This document shows, piece after piece, positions 57,388 to 64,000 of a DNA stretch of 64,000 bases (position 1 is its first letter; the number at the start of each line of letters is the position of its first letter). Below the pieces are notes generated by a model. It saw only the letters and a list, made by a program, of their open reading frames with translations, was not told the origin of the DNA and made no database searches. A program made the position numbers and the translations under genes. Source of the stretch: Enterococcus termitis (lineage in GTDB: Bacteria > Bacillota > Bacilli > Lactobacillales > Enterococcaceae); NCBI RefSeq assembly GCF_001730305.1, contig NZ_MIJY01000034.1, forward strand, positions 186,001 through 250,000, read 5' to 3'.

Positions 57388-58305
57388 TTATTCTAGTGCA
57401 GCTGCACCAGCAACAATTTCTGTAATTTCTTGAGTGATGGCCCCTTGTCGAGCACGATTATAAGAAATCGTTAAATCACTAATGATATTTTGCGCATTGT
57501 CAGTTGCAGTTTTCATTGCTGTCATACCGGCAGCATGTTCTGCAGTTTTCGCATCAATGATCGCGCCATAAATCAAACTTTCCGCATACTGCGGCAACAA
57601 ATTATCAAGAATCGCTTCTTTGGAAGGTTCCAAAATATATTCTTGTTCATAGGTTGTCGCTTCTTCGGGATCTAAATCTGAAATCGGCAGCATTTTTTCT
57701 ACTCGGAATTGACTTGTTAATGAATTGATATGGTGATTATAGCAAACGTATAATTCGTCAAACACTTCATTTTCATACATCGTTGTTGCAGTAGAAACGA
57801 TTTTTCTTACCTCATCAAAACTAGGTTGATCTGTTAATCCGCGCAATTCATAAGCTACATTAATGCCGCGAGCTTTAAAGAAATCTGCTCCGGTTCCGCC
57901 GATAGCGATCAACACAAACTCTTCTTGAGATTCGTGGTCATCGCCCATCATTTTCATCGTTTGTTTTAATATCGAGCTATTATAGCCGCCAACTAATCCT
58001 TTATCAGAAGTAATGACGATGTAGCCTGTCTTTTTTACGGGACGTGCTTTTAACATCATGTGATAATGTAACTCTGCAGTATCATCAGAACCGTAATTAT
58101 CCAGATCTTCAAGATCCTTCAATTGAGCTGCAACAAGATGAGTAACGATCGAACGGATTTTTGACGCATATTCTTGAAAACTTCGAGAAGCGGCTTCTGA
58201 CTTGGTCAGTTTTGCACCTGAAACCATTTGCATCGCGTTAGTGATCTGACTCGTTTTCTTCGTTGAGGCTATGCGTTGTTTGATTTCATTTAATGAAGCA
58301 CCCAT
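57388..58305 (-). CDS. atpG: F1Fo ATP synthase gamma subunit
   Basis: 305 residues, slightly longer than E. coli gamma because of an insertion around residues 190-220 ([16 protein letters not shown]). N-terminal [17 protein letters not shown] and C-terminal [18 protein letters not shown] are the rotor helices. Gap to atpD is 49 bp. Confidence 0.97.
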   Translation of the reverse strand: MGASLNEIKQRIASTKKTSQITNAMQMVSGAKLTKSEAASRSFQEYASKIRSIVTHLVAAQLKDLEDLDNYGSDDTAELHYHMMLKARPVKKTGYIVITSDKGLVGGYNSSILKQTMKMMGDDHESQEEFVLIAIGGTGADFFKARGINVAYELRGLTDQPSFDEVRKIVSTATTMYENEVFDELYVCYNHHINSLTSQFRVEKMLPISDLDPEEATTYEQEYILEPSKEAILDNLLPQYAESLIYGAIIDAKTAEHAAGMTAMKTATDNAQNIISDLTISYNRARQGAITQEITEIVAGAAALE

Positions 58306-58320
58306 TTCCTGTCACCTCTC

Positions 58321-59877
<1,557 letters not shown>

Positions 59878-59905
59878 TCAATTCACCTCTTTATTGTGCT
59901 GAACG

Positions 59906-60448
59906 TTATTTTAATAACAATTCTTGGATTCGTTCTAATTGTTTATGAATACTGCCGTCTATTACTTTATGATTTGCTTCAATAATAACTCCGCCAACAA
60001 TTGCCGGATCGATTAAGTTGATCAGGCTTGCTTGCTCATATCCTAAAAGTGCAGCAGCTTTTTCTTCCATTTGCTGATGTTGCTCTTTAGACAACGGTAC
60101 TGCGGTCAAAACTGTTCCTAGTAACAAGCTCTTATATTCGTCGTATCTTCGCTCGTATTCATCGATCATCAAAAGAAGATCGTTCATACGTGAATAGTTG
60201 TAAACAACGTATAAAAAGTTTTTCATCGTACCATCAAAACCACGAATTAATTGATTCATAATTTCGTCTTTTTCATAGGGTTCAAGGCGAACATCGCTTA
60301 AAATCCCACCTAGATCAGGTACTTCATGAAAAATCTCTCTAAGTGTCAGCAAATTTTGATAGATGCTATCGGCTTCTTGCTTTTCAATTGCCAACTCGAA
60401 CAAAGCTTTACCGTAGCGTTTACCTACCGTATATTTATCTAATTTCAT
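59906..60448 (-). CDS. atpH: F1Fo ATP synthase delta subunit
   Basis: 180 residues. N-terminal helical bundle ([20 protein letters not shown]) and C-terminal [17 protein letters not shown] motif. It links F1 to the b-subunit stator. The start overlaps atpF by 14 bp. Confidence 0.96.
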   Translation of the reverse strand: MKLDKYTVGKRYGKALFELAIEKQEADSIYQNLLTLREIFHEVPDLGGILSDVRLEPYEKDEIMNQLIRGFDGTMKNFLYVVYNYSRMNDLLLMIDEYERRYDEYKSLLLGTVLTAVPLSKEQHQQMEEKAAALLGYEQASLINLIDPAIVGGVIIEANHKVIDGSIHKQLERIQELLLK

Positions 60449-60962
60449 CTGACTTACCTAAGCCTTCAATATAAGAATCAATCAGAGCCTCGTGGGCATC
60501 TGCCGTTAATTCTTTGTTTAATATTTTCTCTGCAATTTGTAAAGACAAGTTTGCCACTTCATCTTTTACAGATGCCAATGCTTCATCATGCTCTTGAGAG
60601 ATATCTTGACGTGCTTTTTCTCTTAAGCGTGATACTTCATCATTGGTTTCTGCTAAGATTTTTTGGCGGTTCTGGTCTCCGCTCTCTTTCGCATCCTTAA
60701 TGATTTCTGCTGCTTCGGATTTAGAAGAAAGTAATTTTGCATGACGTTCTTCTTCCATCTTCGCTGCTGCTAGTCGAGATTGTTCTGCAGAATCTAAATC
60801 GTTGGCAATTTTATCTTCACGTTTTTTCAACATTTCAGTGATTGCTTCCCATGCAAACTTCTTGATCAGAAGCATCAAAATAAGAAATGCGCCACTTACG
60901 ACGATCATTGTTCCAAGTGTTGTACTTGGGTTTGCTTCGCCGATTACTAAATGATCTAGCAT
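60435..60962 (-). CDS. atpF: F1Fo ATP synthase b subunit
   Basis: 175 residues: one N-terminal membrane helix (about 18-36, [19 protein letters not shown]) then a long charged coiled coil. The ribosome site is AAAGGAAG. Its gap to atpE upstream in the operon exceeds 500 bp because of a repeat insertion, which is unusual for this operon. Confidence 0.96.
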   Translation of the reverse strand: MLDHLVIGEANPSTTLGTMIVVSGAFLILMLLIKKFAWEAITEMLKKREDKIANDLDSAEQSRLAAAKMEEERHAKLLSSKSEAAEIIKDAKESGDQNRQKILAETNDEVSRLREKARQDISQEHDEALASVKDEVANLSLQIAEKILNKELTADAHEALIDSYIEGLGKSDEIR

Positions 60963-61093
60963 GAAGTATCAACTTCCTTTCTCTGCAATTCTCGGTGATG
61001 ATTGTTTATTTGAGTTGAATGACTTCTTAGTAAGGGGATTTTACCAAGAAATGTTTGAGATTTTTTCTATCATGGATAAAGATTGTGGTTCTT

Positions 61094-61427
61094 TACTTGG
61101 TGACTTTTATTGCTTGGTTTGCTAAATACCGTTTGACATCTGTTGTGATGTAGATGATTGCTGTGTTTCCTCGTTTGGTCACTTCGCTCATCTTCGTTCG
61201 CCAAGTACTGCTCATCATCTGTTCTGTCTGCCAAAGCAGTCAATCACAGTGTTTCCTCGTTCGGTCACTTCGCTCACCTTCGTTCGCCAAGTACTGCTCA
61301 TCATCTGTTCTGTCTGCTAAAGCAGCCAATCACAGTGATTCATCGTTTGGTCACTTCGCTCACCTTCGTTCGCCAAGTACTGCTCATCATCTGTTCTGTC
61401 TGCTAAAGCAGCCAATCACAGTGATTC
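61094..61427. repeat. 86-bp tandem repeats inside the atp operon (atpE-atpF gap)
   Basis: Three near-identical 86-bp units in direct repeat (GGTCACTTCGCTCA recurs at 61177, 61263 and 61349) occupy about 61163-61427. A fourth, decayed copy is readable at about 61094-61162 (TTGGTGACTT...GTTTGCTAAATACC...CATCTGTTGTG), with a small deletion. Differences between units are single bases. Each unit contains an AGTACT palindrome and a CTGCT/AGCAG pair able to form hairpins. There are no spacers (so not CRISPR), and no coding function is credible. The remainder of 60963-61485 contains the atpF leader and a hairpin next to atpE. Confidence 0.9.
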
Positions 61428-61439
61428 GCAGCAAAGAAA

Positions 61440-61474
61440 GCAGCACGCATTTCCTCAAACTTTGTGCGTCCTGC
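61440..61474 (-). other. Hairpin just downstream of atpE
   Basis: On the minus strand GCAGGACGCA and TGCGTGCTGC pair at 9 of 10 positions around a 15-nt loop, followed by TTTCTTTG. It starts 11 bp after the atpE stop. It could act as a weak terminator or 3' stabiliser of the atpB-atpE message. Confidence 0.6.
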
Positions 61475-61485
61475 CTTCTAAGAAA

Positions 61486-61719
<234 letters not shown>

Positions 61720-61741
61720 CTAAAATAGTTGTTTTTATTAT

Positions 61742-62458
61742 TTATTCTTCGACTTCAACTTTATGAGCCATGTAAACCATTGATAATGTAACAAAGATAA
61801 ATGCTTGGATCGCACCAATAAAGATTGAGAATGCCAGCCAAATCATTTCCAGCGGAATTGCTAGTGGTATTGCCCACAGTCCTGTACTAGAAACAATACT
61901 TGCGATCAGACCCAATAAAACTTCTCCGGCAAAAATATTACCATATAAACGTAATGCCAATGTCAGTAAGTTCGTAAATTCTTCCATGATCTTGATCGGC
62001 ATCAAAAATGCAACCGGACTTAAAAAGCTATTTTTGAAATAACCTTTTAGACCAAAACGGCTCACACTAAAGAAATGAGTCAATACGATCATGATCAATG
62101 CTAAGGTCAAGGTAACTAAAGGATCGGCTGTTGGGCTCTTCCAATAGGTATAGTCACCAATCACAACTTTTGTCACCAGGCCAATAATATTGGCAACTAG
62201 GACAAACATAAACATTGTAAATGAAAGTAGGTGAAAATTTGATACTTCTTTACTCGGCATATTGTCGGTAATGATTCCCCGAACAAAATCAATGAGATAC
62301 TCGATCACATTTTGCTTGCCTTTTGGCTTCATTTGAAGGTTCCTTGTGCAAAAATAAACGATCCCAAAGACAATGACACATGTTAACAGTACCATTAAAC
62401 AAATGGTGCCATCAAACCAAATCGGCCCAATTTTGAAGAGCAGTGTCTTCTCTTCCAA
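61742..62458 (-). CDS. atpB: F1Fo ATP synthase a subunit
   Basis: 238 residues with five or six membrane helices. The essential arginine lies in LTLALRLYGNIFAGE. The start is TTG 62458 preceded by AGAGGTG at good spacing; I see no closer ATG. First gene of the operon; no atpI is found upstream. Confidence 0.95.
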   Translation of the reverse strand: MEEKTLLFKIGPIWFDGTICLMVLLTCVIVFGIVYFCTRNLQMKPKGKQNVIEYLIDFVRGIITDNMPSKEVSNFHLLSFTMFMFVLVANIIGLVTKVVIGDYTYWKSPTADPLVTLTLALIMIVLTHFFSVSRFGLKGYFKNSFLSPVAFLMPIKIMEEFTNLLTLALRLYGNIFAGEVLLGLIASIVSSTGLWAIPLAIPLEMIWLAFSIFIGAIQAFIFVTLSMVYMAHKVEVEE

Positions 62459-62525
62459 CTTATTTCACCTCTTTTCCAACAAACTTACAAGAAGCTTGAT
62501 GCGCTTCTCTTTTTTAACCACACGT

Positions 62526-62554
62526 ATCATACCACCATCGATGAATAATATCAA
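62526..62554 (-). promoter_or_regulatory. atp operon promoter
   Basis: On the minus strand TTGATA (62549-62554), a 17-bp spacer and TATGAT (62526-62531), about 65 bp before atpB. Confidence 0.75.
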
Positions 62555-62693
62555 AAAAATTCTATGAAAATAAGACACTTCTTTTAATATGACAAACGAT
62601 TAAAAGAATGGGGTCTTAATGGTATCCGACGGCATGAAGACGAGTTACTGAAAAAACGATGAAAACTCATCAGTGCCCTTACACTCTAACAAA

Positions 62694-62736
62694 TTTTTCG
62701 CATAAGATAAAGCAAAGAAATGAAATATGCGAAAAA
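62694..62736. other. Inverted repeat between smpB and the atp promoter
   Basis: TTTTTCGCATA (62694-62704) and TATGCGAAAAA (62726-62736) are perfect 11-bp arms around 21 bp. No T tail follows on either strand, so it is either an imperfect smpB terminator or a protein-binding site. Nothing else is seen in 62555-62796. Confidence 0.45.
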
Positions 62737-62796
62737 GAATAAAATAACCACTTAAAAGCATTTTTTTTCAAAAAATACAACAAAAAATTCAATCAT

Positions 62797-63261
62797 TTAT
62801 CGCAAATTATTTTTTAATGTCCGATCGATTTCGCGGTTGATTTCTTTCCGTTTTAAATCTTCACGTTTATCATATTGTTTTTTCCCTTTGGCAAGACCAA
62901 TTAGTACCTTGGCATAGCCATTTCGAATATACACTTTTAACGGAATAACTGTGATCCCAGTATTTTTTGTTTCAGTCATCAATTTTGCGATTTGTTTTTT
63001 GTGCAATAATAGTTTTCTCGTCCGTAAAGGATCATGGTTAAAAATATTTCCTTGTTCATACGGACTGATATGCACATTAAGTAAATAAGCTTCTCCATTT
63101 CTGACACGGACAAAACCATCCTTCAGATTGATACGGCTGTTACGAATCGACTTGATTTCTGTTCCTTGTAAAACGATGCCTGCCTCCATTGTATCAACAA
63201 CAGTATAGTCATGCCTAGCTTTACGATTTTGGGCAATTAGCTTTCCTTCTCCTTTTGGCAT
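62797..63261 (-). CDS. smpB: SsrA-binding protein SmpB
   Basis: 154 residues. [37 protein letters not shown] and [10 protein letters not shown]-like [14 protein letters not shown] are family motifs. It binds tmRNA and brings it to stalled ribosomes for trans-translation. It follows rnr by 17 bp, the common rnr-smpB arrangement. Confidence 0.97.
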   Translation of the reverse strand: MPKGEGKLIAQNRKARHDYTVVDTMEAGIVLQGTEIKSIRNSRINLKDGFVRVRNGEAYLLNVHISPYEQGNIFNHDPLRTRKLLLHKKQIAKLMTETKNTGITVIPLKVYIRNGYAKVLIGLAKGKKQYDKREDLKRKEINREIDRTLKNNLR

Positions 63262-63278
63262 AGCTGTACCTCCAGTTT

Positions 63279-64000
63279 CTATTTTTTCTTCTGTTTTTTC
63301 GTTTTCCCTTTTTTCTTTGCAACTTCTTTATAAAACGGCTTTTTGCCTTTTTTCTTATTTTTCTTTTGAGTGAACGGTTTCTTTCCGCGTTCACGTTCTT
63401 TTCGATCATCACGCCTTTTGCGTCCGTCTTGACGTTTTTTGGGCTTTGGCGCTTCGATTCGTTCAACTTCTTCTGCTTCTAAAAATTCAAAATCGATTTC
63501 TCTCGTTTCAGGATCCGCTTTTTCGACTTTGACTTTCACTTTTTGGCCGATTTTCAGTGTCATACCAGTCCGTTCACCTACAAGAGCCATATGATTTTCT
63601 ATATAATGGAAATAATCTTGTTTTAAACTATTAACATGGATCAACCCCTCGATCGTATTTGGCAACTCCACAAAGAAACCAAAACGAGTGACTGAGCTGA
63701 TAATTCCCATATATTCTTCGCCGATTTTATCCGCCATAAATTCAGCCTTCTTCATAGCATCAACTTCACGTTCAGCTTCTACAGCACGACGTTCCATTTT
63801 TGAACTATGATCGGCAATATCTGGTAAATGCTGTTCCCATTTATCCTTTAATTGTTCCGAAACGGTTCCTTCGTAACTGCGAATCAAGCGATGTACAATC
63901 AAATCTGGATAACGACGGATCGGTGAGGTGAAATGTGTATAGTATTCTGCTGCCAAACCATAATGTCCATAATTATCTTCGGAATAACGTGCCTGCTGCA
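63279..64000 (-). CDS. rnr: Ribonuclease R, C-terminal part
   Basis: The last 240 codons are present; the gene runs off the right edge. The reading frame is open through base 64000 ([20 protein letters not shown]...). Visible are the end of the RNB catalytic domain ([19 protein letters not shown]), an S1 RNA-binding domain ([20 protein letters not shown]) and a strongly basic Lys/Arg tail of about 60 residues. It degrades structured RNA and works with SmpB/tmRNA on non-stop messages. Confidence 0.95.
   Translation of the reverse strand, partial: QQARYSEDNYGHYGLAAEYYTHFTSPIRRYPDLIVHRLIRSYEGTVSEQLKDKWEQHLPDIADHSSKMERRAVEAEREVDAMKKAEFMADKIGEEYMGIISSVTRFGFFVELPNTIEGLIHVNSLKQDYFHYIENHMALVGERTGMTLKIGQKVKVKVEKADPETREIDFEFLEAEEVERIEAPKPKKRQDGRKRRDDRKERERGKKPFTQKKNKKKGKKPFYKEVAKKKGKTKKQKKK

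Noticed and set aside
61163-61427. CRISPR-like array
   Set aside because: Units abut directly with no unique spacers and no cas genes are present; it is a plain tandem repeat.

Overview
The window reads as chromosome of an Enterococcus close to, but not identical with, E. faecalis. It is AT-rich, the housekeeping proteins (F1Fo ATPase, MurA, MurT/GatD, SmpB, AzoA) are enterococcal in character, and it carries the selenium-dependent molybdenum hydroxylase (SDMH) locus known from E. faecalis. No rRNA, tRNA, CRISPR array, insertion sequence or phage gene was recognised.

Region 1 (1-35.6 kb, all minus strand) is a continuous accessory block for anaerobic purine (xanthine/urate) breakdown and for building its selenium/molybdenum enzyme. 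In transcription order it holds: aminohydrolase ssnA, ygfK, dihydropyrimidinase-type hydA, diaminopropionate ammonia-lyase dpaL, ygeY, knotted carbamoyltransferase ygeW, carbamate kinase arcC, ridA, a xanthine/urate permease, a P-loop NTPase, a ModE-type regulator, xdhC, a FecCD-type metal/oxyanion ABC importer with a DUF364 protein, a double-cubane cluster protein with its ATP-driven activase, the xanthine dehydrogenase-type SDMH itself, mocA, a NifS-like PLP enzyme, selD, yedF, a DUF3343 carrier, yqeC and yqeB. It ends with flavodoxin, a two-subunit Nfn/Sud-type flavin oxidoreductase and pyruvate:flavodoxin oxidoreductase. A further NCS2 purine permease is cut by the left edge. A consistent reading is: purine -> ureido compounds -> carbamoyl phosphate (ATP via ArcC) plus 2,3-diaminopropionate -> pyruvate -> acetyl-CoA plus reduced flavodoxin, whose electrons can return to reductive steps (YgfK).

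Three promoters of this block (ssnA, xdh, flavodoxin) share an 18-bp palindromic motif CTAAAAAATATTTTTTAG close to -35. A ModE-box-like inverted repeat precedes the modE-like gene, and two catabolite-responsive (cre) sites lie in the ssnA leader. A YheO-like regulator is transcribed divergently from ssnA and is the best candidate to read the palindrome.

Region 2 (36-54.8 kb) is mixed. It holds murT-gatD (lipid II amidation), a secreted protein with nine ChW repeats and a C39-like peptidase domain, manA, a beta-lactamase-family hydrolase, a VOC protein, a guanylate-kinase-like protein, and a beta-glucoside operon (licT-bglP-bglA) with two antiterminator (RAT) hairpins. It also holds a rhodanese-like protein without its cysteine, azoA, an AI-2E family permease, a glucitol-IIA-like protein without its phosphorylatable histidine, epuA and murA.

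Region 3 (54.9-64 kb) is the ATP synthase operon atpBEFHAGDC, followed downstream by a DUF1146 membrane protein and preceded by smpB and the 3' part of rnr. The atpE-atpF gap is expanded to over 500 bp. It contains three near-identical 86-bp tandem repeats, one decayed copy and a hairpin, which is the most unusual non-coding feature of the window.
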